From: Nocardia macrotermitis
Lineage (GTDB): Bacteria > Actinomycetota > Actinomycetes > Mycobacteriales > Mycobacteriaceae
Reading direction: 5' to 3'
DNA length: 64,000 nt
NCBI RefSeq assembly: GCF_009604405.1
Contig: NZ_WEGK01000008.1
Location: forward strand, 186,001 to 250,000
Part shown: in pieces, positions 54,118 to 62,050 of the stretch
Numbering within the stretch: the stretch's first letter is position 1
Layout: each line of letters opens with the position of its first letter
Translations under genes and position numbers: made by a program
Notes under the pieces: generated by a model
Databases searched by the model: none
The model's input: the letters and a program-made list of their open reading frames with translations, nothing else
Told to the model about the DNA's origin: nothing

Positions 54118-54385
54118 GAACCGATCCTCCAGAACGCAATGAATGTCGCCGACGCCGGACGGCCGTTAATACACATGACAGGACTGCCGACCACCACCCG
54201 CGACAAATTAATCAGTCAACGATTCGACCTGCCGACAAAGGCAGGCGGGCACAATACCGCGCACTGCGGACGGCGACCCAGCGGGGACGACGCGAAGTGC
54301 CGCATCCCTGATCCTCAGAACTCCACCCGGGACCGTTGGTGTTCGCTACTGTCGACCTCGACAGGACGGACACTACCGCAGCAAA

Positions 54386-54411
54386 TAGTCGCGCGTCTAG
54401 ACTTCTGTCCA
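54386..54411. promoter_or_regulatory. Operator 8 of the GTCTAGAC regulon
   Basis: The right unit TAGAC-TTCT-GTCCA (54398-54411) fits well; the left half TAGTC is weak. It lies between the leftward conservon genes and the rightward thiolase fragment. Confidence 0.65.
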
Positions 54412-54540
54412 CATTCGTACCCCTGCGGACGCAGGCGGACCGCGCCGCCACGCCAGCCAACGGGCGCGGCCGCCGTCCAACCAGTTTTCGACCTCCTATG
54501 CGGCCGCCCGAAGGGTGAGGACCGGCCGACCGAATTGACA

Positions 54541-54566
54541 TGGACATCTGTCTAGACATCTGACCA
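54541..54566. promoter_or_regulatory. Operator 9 of the GTCTAGAC regulon
   Basis: This is among the best copies: TGGAC-ATCT-GTCTA overlaps TAGAC-ATCT-GACCA, nearly symmetric over 26 bases around TGTCTAGACA. It lies about 150 bases upstream of the start of the thiolase fragment. Confidence 0.8.
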
Positions 54567-54714
54567 TCAGGCGGTATGCTTCGCGAAAGGTCAACGACGA
54601 CTTCCGCACTGCCGGCCCTCGCCCCCCGAGGCATACAGGTTGGCCACAGCCGACGTTCGGCGATGGCCGTGTGCACGGGCACTGACGGGGTACGGACGAA
54701 CAAGGGATCGGGAA

Positions 54715-55020
54715 ATGGGATTGCGTGGCGAAGCAGCCATCGTCGGTTATGTGGAACTGCCGCCCGAGCAGATGCGTAAGGCGAGCCCGGCCCCGTTCAC
54801 ACTCGAACAGTGGGCGGAGTTGGCTGCGGCAGCACTCGAGGACCAACGAGGATTGATGCCGGACTTCGGCGGAGCCTTCCGCATCACTCCGGCGCCGAGT
54901 CCCCGGGGACGCTCTCTTACGGTTCGCAATGTCCGGGTCGAACCGTTTGGTTCAGATGCCATTTTCGAAGAGCGTTCTGGATATCGGTGGTATTGCAGAC
55001 CCCGGTCAGCTCGTAGGTGA
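54715..55020 (+). pseudogene. N-terminal fragment of a thiolase-like protein
   Basis: From the ATG at 54715 the frame reads MGLRGEAAIVGYVELPPEQM, then RKASPAPFTLEQWAELAAAAL, the normal start of actinobacterial thiolase/lipid-transfer-type proteins. After about 45 codons the similarity ends (DQRGLMPDFGG onward), and the frame then runs antisense into the hydrolase gene until 55020. The Cys and His active-site regions are absent. It keeps its promoter region with operators 8 and 9, so a regulon member has been lost here by deletion. Confidence 0.6.
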
Positions 55021-56044
55021 TGGCGGGGCTCACTGCCATCGCCTCGGGAAGGAAGAAAAACCCGGGCCACCCATGAAGCCCACCTGCGAGCAAAACGAAC
55101 TTGACGTTACTGTGTCCCTCGGCGATCACTCGATCGCGAAGACGCCGGACATCGGGTGACAGCAGATCATCGGAGCCCGAATAAACCGTGGTGGGCGGCA
55201 GGCCATCGAGTGAACCGAAAAGCGGTGAGACGATGGGATCGGTTTCGGCTCGCTTGCCCGCCCATTGTTTGCCGGCCTTTCGCAGGGTGCCGGTCTGCAG
55301 AATCGGGTCGTCGATGCGGGCGCTGCGCGGATCACCGACTGTCGTGTCGAGCCACGGTGAGACCAGGACGAGACGACCAGGAACCCCGACGTGTCGTGCT
55401 GCCAGCATTTCGGTAGCGGCCAATGCGATGGTGCCGCCCGCCGAATCCCCGTACACCGCAACGTTGCCCGCGCCCACCTCGGCCGTCTGACCGGCCACCA
55501 GATCCGCGACGCGCGGCACGACGGTGTCCGCCGTGCCGCCGTGGCCGACCAGTGGGTAGATGGGCACGATGACGGTGGCCTCGGAGGCTCGGGCGATCTC
55601 GGCGTAGTTCACCCAATGGAAAACCGACGCCTTCTTCTCGAATCCGCCGCCGTGTATCGCGACGACCCGCGTAGTCGATGTCGATGCGGGCGGCCTGATG
55701 GACCAGACCACCCACCCGTGGAAGTCGCGTTTCTCGACCTCGAGGCCCGCCGTAATCGGCGCGGGCGGCGAGGCGGACAGGAATGGCCCGTCGAGGCCAC
55801 CACCAGCGCCCGTACTTCCGGTCGCCGCCGCGCGACTGGCCATCGCCATCGCTTGTGCCAGCAACGAAGGGTGGCCCGTGTACGGGTCTACCGGGCCGTC
55901 GGCATTGTCGGCGTTCGTCGCGGCGGGATTCGTCGATGGCACGTTATTGTCGGCTGATGCGACGCCATGCGCCTGAACAGCGATGGCGACTCCAATCGCA
56001 GCCGCAAATCTCCCGATCCTGCCGATCTGTCGGTTCGACACCAC
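54917..56044 (-). CDS. Exported alpha/beta-hydrolase of the HSL (GDSAG) family
   Basis: This encodes 375 residues from a GTG with GGAGGG six bases upstream. It has a signal peptide (RFAAAIGVAIAVQAHGVASA), an Ala/Gly-rich linker, then the hydrolase: HGGG oxyanion motif (VVAIHGGGF), nucleophile in VYGDSAGGTIAL, Asp in YSGSDDLLSP and His in GGLHGWPG. The full triad points to an exported esterase or lipase acting on ester substrates. It lies 42 bases downstream of the dehydrogenase-CMD gene and may be cotranscribed with it. The 3' end overlaps the antisense thiolase fragment. Confidence 0.9.
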   Translation of the reverse strand: MVSNRQIGRIGRFAAAIGVAIAVQAHGVASADNNVPSTNPAATNADNADGPVDPYTGHPSLLAQAMAMASRAAATGSTGAGGGLDGPFLSASPPAPITAGLEVEKRDFHGWVVWSIRPPASTSTTRVVAIHGGGFEKKASVFHWVNYAEIARASEATVIVPIYPLVGHGGTADTVVPRVADLVAGQTAEVGAGNVAVYGDSAGGTIALAATEMLAARHVGVPGRLVLVSPWLDTTVGDPRSARIDDPILQTGTLRKAGKQWAGKRAETDPIVSPLFGSLDGLPPTTVYSGSDDLLSPDVRRLRDRVIAEGHSNVKFVLLAGGLHGWPGFFFLPEAMAVSPAITYELTGVCNTTDIQNALRKWHLNQTVRPGHCEP

Positions 56045-56086
56045 TGAAATCCCTCCATACGTGCCGACATACGGACCTCGCCGCTG

Positions 56087-57331
56087 TTACGACGCCGTTT
56101 TCGCGATGAGTTCTTCGAAGACCCCTTGCACCGTGGAGCCGGCGGGCCAGCCGGTGTAGTAGTGCAGGTGCACCACGATCTCGCGGAGCTGGTCGACGGT
56201 GAATTCGTGGTTGGCCAGGGCACCGGTCAGCTGGACCCGCAACATATCGCCGCGGTCGCGCATAGCGGTGACACCGAAAGTGAGCAGGCGCCGGTCGCGC
56301 AAGGTCAGATAGGGCCGCGCCCACACCTGGGCGAACAACTGGTCGACAGTGTGCTCGATGCTCGGGATGGTGGTGTCCTGGGGAACGAGCTGGCTGAAGC
56401 CTCCGCCGTATACCCGATCCATCATCGCCAGCCCGCGATCGCGCGGTTGGTCCGGCAGCGCGTCCGGCAGCTCGCCGCTGTATACCGCACGCATCCTGGG
56501 CCGGACGATGTCGACGATCGGGACCTCGAGGCCGACACTGCCGGCGAACTCCTGTGCCGCGGCAAGATCCTTCTGCGCCAACGCATCCGCCGATTCGATC
56601 CGTTCCTCCGGAATTTCCACGCCCGCGGCGTGGACCTGGAGCAGAGTGAGCGGTGAGGTCCCACCGTCGGTCTGCCGCAACACTTCGAGCAGGTGGTCCA
56701 GCGTGACGCCCCCGGCATTCGCGAGGGAAGCCGCTTCCCGCACTGCCGCCCACATCGAGTAGGTCAGCGCGTTGCGGGCGAGCTTGGTGACCATTCCGGC
56801 ACCCAGATCACCGCAGTGCACAACCAGCTTGGCGAAGTCCTCGAGAACCGGACGCGTTCGCCGCATTGTCTCCTCAGGGCCACCAACCATGACGGTAAGT
56901 CCGTTGTTCGCCGCCTCGGTTCCACCGGTGACGCCGGCATCGAGGAATCCGACCGAGCGGCGGGCACACGCCGCTGCGAGCTCGCGCACGGTCTGGATGT
57001 CCACGGTGGACAACAGCACGACGGTCGCGCCGGGCCGCGCGGCCGACAGGATCCCCGCCTCCCTGTCGATCACCTCGCGAGCTTGGTCCGCGGTAACCAC
57101 CGCGACCAGGATGATGTCGGTGTCGCGCGCGAGTTCGGCAAGAGTGGCGACCTGCGCCGGCACGCCCACGAGGTCGTCGGACACGTTCGGACGCACGTCG
57201 TATACGGCCGGAACCCTGCCCTTCCGAGCGAGGCTTACCGCGACTCCGCCGCCGATCATGCCCAGGCCGACAATTCCCACACGGAGGCCGTCCCCGCCAT
57301 CCGCTGTGGGCTGCTGCGCGCCGTCGTTCAT
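56087..57331 (-). CDS. Fusion of a beta-hydroxyacid-dehydrogenase-like domain and a CMD domain
   Basis: The ATG at 57331 has AGGGAGAA upstream and gives 414 residues. Residues about 17-290 are a 6PGDH/3-hydroxyisobutyrate-dehydrogenase-like enzyme: VGIVGLGMIGGGVAVSLARKG (NAD-binding), DAGVTGGTEAANNGLTVMVGG (substrate loop), and GAGMVTKLARNALTYS with the catalytic Lys. Residues about 315-410 are a carboxymuconolactone-decarboxylase-like domain (LTLRDRRLLTFGVTAM ... ELREIVVHLHYYTGWPAG) without a CxxC pair. The fusion suggests two consecutive steps on a ring or lactone-derived acid. Two GTCAA-N5-TTGAC elements lie just upstream, unlike its neighbours. Confidence 0.88.
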   Translation of the reverse strand: MNDGAQQPTADGGDGLRVGIVGLGMIGGGVAVSLARKGRVPAVYDVRPNVSDDLVGVPAQVATLAELARDTDIILVAVVTADQAREVIDREAGILSAARPGATVVLLSTVDIQTVRELAAACARRSVGFLDAGVTGGTEAANNGLTVMVGGPEETMRRTRPVLEDFAKLVVHCGDLGAGMVTKLARNALTYSMWAAVREAASLANAGGVTLDHLLEVLRQTDGGTSPLTLLQVHAAGVEIPEERIESADALAQKDLAAAQEFAGSVGLEVPIVDIVRPRMRAVYSGELPDALPDQPRDRGLAMMDRVYGGGFSQLVPQDTTIPSIEHTVDQLFAQVWARPYLTLRDRRLLTFGVTAMRDRGDMLRVQLTGALANHEFTVDQLREIVVHLHYYTGWPAGSTVQGVFEELIAKTAS

Positions 57332-57358
57332 CTGAGTTCTCCCTGCCGGTCTGATTTC

Positions 57359-57373
57359 GTCAATGCCGTTGAC
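57359..57373. promoter_or_regulatory. GTCAA-N5-TTGAC operator, copy 1
   Basis: GTCAATGCCGTTGAC, 28 bases upstream of the dehydrogenase-CMD start. The same 15-mer occurs inverted at 57401-57415. Confidence 0.75.
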
Positions 57374-57400
57374 ACAACCTTCCTCCGGCACTTGAATTAT

Positions 57401-57415
57401 GTCAACGGCATTGAC
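57401..57415. promoter_or_regulatory. GTCAA-N5-TTGAC operator, copy 2
   Basis: GTCAACGGCATTGAC, the exact reverse complement of copy 1, 42 bases away. A TTGACA reading leftward sits at its edge. Confidence 0.75.
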
Positions 57416-57448
57416 GTAATTGGCGTGTTTTCGGTACGACTCCCAGAG

Positions 57449-59185
57449 CTATGCAGGGGTCCCACCACGGGAGACTTCCTCACGCTCCGAGTAGCGAGCA
57501 CGCAGATCACGTTTCAGCAGCTTGCCGGTGGCGTTGCGCGGAAGCGGACTCATATCGAACAAGACCTCGGTCGGCACTTTGTACCCGGGAAGGCTCTGTC
57601 GAGCCAGTTCCTTGACCCCCTCGGCATCGAGCGAACGCCCGTCCCCGGGGGTAACCGCGACCACGAGGCGTTCACCGAGGCGCTTGTCCGGCACGCCGAA
57701 GGCGGCAACCTCGGTGAATTCGTCCCCCACCATCAGTGCGGCCTCGATCTCGGCGCAGGAGATATTCTCTCCGGCCGAGATGACGATGTCCTTGTTGCGG
57801 TCCACGACGTAGACCAGGCCGTGTTCGTCGAGATAACCGAGATCGCCGGTGCGCAGCCACGGTTGGTGATCGGTGGTGGTCGAGCCGTCGGCGTCGAGAT
57901 AGCCGGCCATGATCAGCCCGCCGCGCAACTCCAGTTCGCCGACGGTGCGCGATCCCATTTCACGTCCGTCGGGACCGGTCACACGCACTTCCATCGTCGG
58001 ACTCATCGGTCCCACGGTGTCCGGAAAGGCAGCGAGTAGAGCACCACCGGCCGTACATACGCTGCCCGCGGTTTCGGTCATGCCCCAGCCGGAGCTGCGC
58101 TGGGCGCCGGGAACGGTCGCGGCGATTCTGCCGGTAAGGTTCGGCGGGGTGGCCTGCCCACCCGGTGTGATGTTCACCAGCGACGCGAGCTGCCTGTGCG
58201 CGTCGGGCTGTTGCAGCAGTTCGTCGACCGTCATCGGCGGGCCGGACATCAGGGTCAGCTGGTGGCGGTGGACCAGGTCGGCCGCGATCGCCGGATTCCA
58301 GCGAGTCATGGTCGCGATGCGGCCACCGGAACTCATCGTGGACAGCAGTCCGGACAGGCCGGAAACATGGAACAGGGGAAAGATCAGCAGCGCTGACACC
58401 GGCGGCATGAAAGCACGCACGTCTTCGACGCCCAGGCCGTACCGGCGAGCGGCGATTCGCAGATTGCATTCGGCCACGTACTGCATGTTGAGCACGAGGT
58501 TCCCGAGATTTCGATGGGTCAGCTGGACCCCTTTGGCGCGACCGGATGTCCCCGAAGTGAACAGGATCGCGCACACCGAATCAGTGGGCACCGGACACCG
58601 GGCCCCTTCGCCGATCGTCTCGGCGATCACGGTATCGATCGCCGGCGTACGCGGATCGCCGGCCTCATGGGTCGATATGAGCGCCGCGCCGTGGTTCACG
58701 GTACGCAATATCTCGATGCGCGCGGGGTCCGCGACGATGACCGCGCTGGGGACATCTGTTGTGGCGGAGGCGATCTCAGCTGCGCTGGATCTGCTGTTGT
58801 ACAGCACTGCGGTGGCGCCGAGCCTGGTGATGGCGATCAGTGCGACGAGATAGGCGGTCTGGTTGGCCATCATGATGCCGACCCGGTCACCGGGTGCGAT
58901 GCCGTGACGCTGGTACAGTGCCACGGCGAACCGACGAGCGCGCGCGAAAACCTCCGCGTATGTACAGGTTTCGTCGACAACGGTGAGTACGTTGTCGGCG
59001 AACCGAGTTTCGAACTCCGCCAGCACGCCGTAGAAGTTCGCGGCCGATCGACGGTAGGTGCGCACCGGGCGCCCCGCGATCCGAATGTCCGTCGTCTCGA
59101 ACGGAGCGCCGTCAGCAGTGAGCTCGCGCTCGATGTCGCGGAACATGTCGATGATCGAAATCTGTTGCGATGCTTGGTCGGACAT
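57449..59185 (-). CDS. Acyl-CoA synthetase (AMP-forming)
   Basis: The ATG at 59185 has GGAGAAA six bases upstream; the GTG just before is less well placed. The product has 578 residues with the ANL-family signatures: LFTSGTSGRAKGVQLTH (P-loop), GWGMTETAG, WLRTGDLGYLDEHGLVYVVDRNKDII, and PRNATGKLLKRDL with the catalytic Lys. It activates a carboxylic acid as its CoA thioester, the usual entry step of side-chain or ring degradation. Operator 10 lies upstream, so it appears to be under the common regulon. The acid substrate is not readable from the sequence. Confidence 0.93.
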   Translation of the reverse strand: MSDQASQQISIIDMFRDIERELTADGAPFETTDIRIAGRPVRTYRRSAANFYGVLAEFETRFADNVLTVVDETCTYAEVFARARRFAVALYQRHGIAPGDRVGIMMANQTAYLVALIAITRLGATAVLYNSRSSAAEIASATTDVPSAVIVADPARIEILRTVNHGAALISTHEAGDPRTPAIDTVIAETIGEGARCPVPTDSVCAILFTSGTSGRAKGVQLTHRNLGNLVLNMQYVAECNLRIAARRYGLGVEDVRAFMPPVSALLIFPLFHVSGLSGLLSTMSSGGRIATMTRWNPAIAADLVHRHQLTLMSGPPMTVDELLQQPDAHRQLASLVNITPGGQATPPNLTGRIAATVPGAQRSSGWGMTETAGSVCTAGGALLAAFPDTVGPMSPTMEVRVTGPDGREMGSRTVGELELRGGLIMAGYLDADGSTTTDHQPWLRTGDLGYLDEHGLVYVVDRNKDIVISAGENISCAEIEAALMVGDEFTEVAAFGVPDKRLGERLVVAVTPGDGRSLDAEGVKELARQSLPGYKVPTEVLFDMSPLPRNATGKLLKRDLRARYSEREEVSRGGTPA

Positions 59186-59360
59186 CACTTTCTCCTGTAC
59201 AGGCCACTACTGCGCGAACCGCCGACCCGATCGGACGATCGGACCTCGCAGTGCGATATCGCAAGCGGCGACTTGGTGCCGGACGCGCAACACCGGTCGG
59301 ACCGACACGGCCGCTGCTCGATAGTGAAAATCGAAATGGTGACACAGATTACCGAGGACC

Positions 59361-59386
59361 TGTCCATCCGTCTAGACAATCGTCCA
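59361..59386. promoter_or_regulatory. Operator 10 of the GTCTAGAC regulon
   Basis: TAGAC-AATC-GTCCA at 59373-59386 fits fully; the left half is TGTCC. It lies between the MFS gene and the acyl-CoA ligase, about 175 bases before the ligase start. Confidence 0.75.
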
Positions 59387-59430
59387 TATTTGACAGGTCC
59401 CGCGGTGTCCGCATTCGACGGTATCGCCGG

Positions 59431-61050
59431 CTAGTGGGTCGCCCCTCCGGTCGCGGGCGTACGCCCATGGCGCATGAACACGACGATCACCAGGGCTATG
59501 ACCGCGCCGACAGTCCCGGCGACGAATCCGAGGGTATAGCCGCGGTCCCCGAAAACGTCCGGGATGAGGGTGTTCGCCATGACGTTGCCATTGAAACTGA
59601 CCTTCGCGTGCACCGGAGAGGCATTGAGGAAGGCAGTGATAACGGCCAGGCCGATCGCGTTGCCCATCCCCTGCGCGGTGCCCAGCATCCCGGTACTCAC
59701 CCCTTGCTGTTCGGCGGGGACCGCTTCGGTGATCAGGATCGGATTCGAGGCGGAGAACATTCCGAAGCCGATTCCGAAGATTCCGCCGACCAGCATGAAC
59801 GCGAGCCAGCTGTACGGCATCAACGCAAGGGTGATTCCGCTCGCGGTAACAACGACGAGTCCGACCAGCAGCGGAATCCGGGCCCCGATCCGGCGGGCGA
59901 GGATGCCGGTGACAGCGCCGAAGATCATGGCCGTCAACGATGAGAGCAAAGCGATGTGGATCGCATACTGGAAGAGGCTGAAACCGTTGCCGTAGGCGAA
60001 TTCCGGGTCGAGGTGCACGCCGATGGCCGATGCTGGGACATTGAGTCCGGTGAGCTTGTGAGCCTTGTCGACCGCACCCTGGACGATCGTCGCCCGCAAC
60101 GAGTCCGCGCTGGGGACCTGGGTCATGTACCCCATGGCGTAGGGCACGATGCCAACCAGCCCTGAGGCGAACAACGCCAGCAGCAACACCATGCTGACCT
60201 TGGGGTGCACCAGCAGGCGCATATCCATGATCGGCACGCGGACCCGCCTTTCCACGACCGCGAACGCCAGCAATAGAGCGAACCCGACGAACAACCACGC
60301 CAGGGTCGTGGGGCGTGCCCAACCCCAGTCCTGCCCCTTGTCGATGTAGATCAGAACGAGCGCGACGCCCGCGCCGAGCAGGACCGCGCCCGCGAAATCG
60401 ATCCGCTCCCGCACACGCAGCTTCGATTCGGGTACGACAAAGGCCATCAGCGGAATCATCACGAGGGTGAAGACCGCCAGGAACCAGAAAATCGCGCGCC
60501 ACTGATAGGCGTCCACAAGCCACCCGCCGAGGATCGGGGCGATCAGTGCGGAGAATCCGAATCCGGTAGCGGTCACGCCGAGACTCAGCGGGACATATTT
60601 GCGCGGCATGAGATCGCGGACGAGACCGTAGGCACACACGGCCGAGCCGGCCGCGAGCGACTGCAGGCACCGCCCGACCAGGAACAGAGCCCAGCTGCTC
60701 GTTGTCGCATCGATCAGGCAGCCGATGAGGAACAGCACGCCACACACCAGGAAGGTGCGCTTCTTACCCCAGACATCGGCGATCTTGCCGATGAGGGGTG
60801 CACCCGCCGCGGCGATCAGCCCGAAAACGATCACCGACCAGTTGATGTTGGCGCCGATATCGGCGAACGACGGGGCGATCTTCTGCAGGGATGCGGCGAG
60901 CATCGTGTACTGCAGGGGAGCGATCTCGGTGAACAGCACGATCACCGCAAGCACGGAGAAGATTCGGAAACGCGACGCATCGTCGAGCCGGCCGGTGAGA
61001 TTTTCACCGGGTGAGTCCGCTGCTCTCGAGCCGGTTGGAACAGTAGTCAT
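59431..61050 (-). CDS. MFS transporter, DHA2-like (14 membrane segments)
   Basis: This 539-residue protein starts at an ATG. It has about 14 hydrophobic segments. Motif A appears as GKIADVWGKKRTFLVCG, and VTATGFGFSALIAPILGGWLVD is a motif C-like segment typical of drug/H+ antiporters. A longer loop after segment 9 (PSADSLRATIVQGAVDKAHK) is common in actinobacterial DHA2 proteins. In a catabolic cluster it may import the substrate or export a toxic intermediate; direction cannot be told. Operators 11 and 12 lie in the gap to the divergent SnoaL gene. Confidence 0.92.
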   Translation of the reverse strand: MTTVPTGSRAADSPGENLTGRLDDASRFRIFSVLAVIVLFTEIAPLQYTMLAASLQKIAPSFADIGANINWSVIVFGLIAAAGAPLIGKIADVWGKKRTFLVCGVLFLIGCLIDATTSSWALFLVGRCLQSLAAGSAVCAYGLVRDLMPRKYVPLSLGVTATGFGFSALIAPILGGWLVDAYQWRAIFWFLAVFTLVMIPLMAFVVPESKLRVRERIDFAGAVLLGAGVALVLIYIDKGQDWGWARPTTLAWLFVGFALLLAFAVVERRVRVPIMDMRLLVHPKVSMVLLLALFASGLVGIVPYAMGYMTQVPSADSLRATIVQGAVDKAHKLTGLNVPASAIGVHLDPEFAYGNGFSLFQYAIHIALLSSLTAMIFGAVTGILARRIGARIPLLVGLVVVTASGITLALMPYSWLAFMLVGGIFGIGFGMFSASNPILITEAVPAEQQGVSTGMLGTAQGMGNAIGLAVITAFLNASPVHAKVSFNGNVMANTLIPDVFGDRGYTLGFVAGTVGAVIALVIVVFMRHGRTPATGGATH

Positions 61051-61072
61051 GACGAGTACGATGCACCCGATT

Positions 61073-61098
61073 TGTACCTGAGTCTAGACGTATGTCCA
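61073..61098. promoter_or_regulatory. Operator 11 of the GTCTAGAC regulon
   Basis: TAGAC-GTAT-GTCCA at 61085-61098, 35 bases upstream of the MFS start. The left half (TGTAC) is weak. Confidence 0.75.
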
Positions 61099-61127
61099 AA
61101 AAACTTGTAACTTGGGTCACTGCCGAA

Positions 61128-61153
61128 CGGATATGAGTCCAGACAACCGTCCG
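61128..61153. promoter_or_regulatory. Operator 12 of the GTCTAGAC regulon
   Basis: CGGAT-ATGA-GTCCA overlaps CAGAC-AACC-GTCCG, with centre GTCCAGAC in place of GTCTAGAC. It lies about 80 bases upstream of the rightward SnoaL start. Confidence 0.65.
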
Positions 61154-61231
61154 GTTGAATTTTTCGGCCCGGAGGTACAGCGATCGCCGCCCGTCCGCCG
61201 GCCGACCACATCGCCCGCGAAAGGACACGCG

Positions 61232-61849
61232 ATGCCCGCAGCGAATCTCGACCGAGCCGAACTCGAGGAGTTCTGGGCGGGTTGGCTCGAAGCCAACCGC
61301 GAAGCGGAGCGGAACAAGGACTGGAAGCACCTCGCCGACTGGTACGCCCCGGACGCCAACTACGGGTGGATGGTCACCCCCGACGACCACTTCATGGCGA
61401 CCGACCGCGAGGAGATCCGCGCCATCGCGCTCGGTACCGAGATGGCGGGCTTGGACGGCTGGCATTACGACTACATGGCCACCGTCATGGACGAAGTGAA
61501 CGGCATGATCGTCGGCTTCTGGCGGCAAGGCTCGGGCGTCACGGACGACAACGGCGACGAACTCACGATCGAGGGTATCGGCGGCAGTTGGTTCGGCATC
61601 GAACGACGTGAGCAGCAGGCAGGCTCAGCGAGTCTGCAGTTCGCCTGGCAGCGCGACTGGTTCGATTTCAACAGCATGGTGCATACGTTCACCGCGGTGG
61701 CCAAGTCCGGAAAGGCTACCGAAGGGTTGTTGGGGCGGCTCACCCTCGAAGGACGCCAGCCCGGCCATTACCGCAAGGGCGATCTTCCGTTTCCGGTGTG
61801 GCCCCAACCGGTCGAGCGAGGCGATTTCATCGCTCAGACAGCGCTGTGA
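61232..61849 (+). CDS. SnoaL/NTF2-like protein
   Basis: The ATG at 61232 with AAAGGA upstream gives 205 residues (MPAANLDRAELEEFWAGWLEANREAE). The WYAPDANYGWMVTPDDHFMATDREEIRAIALGTEMAG region and the WHYDYMATVMDE strand are typical of larger SnoaL-like proteins of actinomycete catabolic clusters. Asp and His residues in the pocket strands suggest a dehydratase, hydratase or isomerase role, but the reaction is unknown. It is divergent from the MFS gene and shares its operator region. It is followed by a strong terminator. Confidence 0.9.
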   Translation: MPAANLDRAELEEFWAGWLEANREAERNKDWKHLADWYAPDANYGWMVTPDDHFMATDREEIRAIALGTEMAGLDGWHYDYMATVMDEVNGMIVGFWRQGSGVTDDNGDELTIEGIGGSWFGIERREQQAGSASLQFAWQRDWFDFNSMVHTFTAVAKSGKATEGLLGRLTLEGRQPGHYRKGDLPFPVWPQPVERGDFIAQTAL

Positions 61850-61992
61850 GCCAGAACTGGGCGGCCAGCAGAACCATCGCCGACGTCATGCCGGAATTGC
61901 GTGAGAACTCTGAACCGCAGCGACTCCGATCCGGGTGGATCAACGGCATCAAACATTGGCCGGTGAGCTACCAGTAGAAACCGGCCGAGGTC

Positions 61993-62030
61993 GCCTTGTC
62001 CGCCGCCGACGGGCGGCGGACAAGGCTTTT
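61993..62030. terminator. Strong intrinsic terminator between convergent genes
   Basis: A perfect 15-base-pair stem (61993-62007 with 62012-62026), loop GACG, followed by a short T-run (TTTT). It lies between the rightward SnoaL gene and the leftward GH1 gene and marks the right border of the regulon cluster. Confidence 0.9.
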
Positions 62031-62050
62031 CGCTTCACAGCGCAGATCGA

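Noticed and set aside
43772..61153. The repeated GTCTAGAC elements as a CRISPR array or transposon ends
   Set aside because: They are spread singly over 17 kb at promoters with unequal spacing and no spacers, transposase or target duplications.
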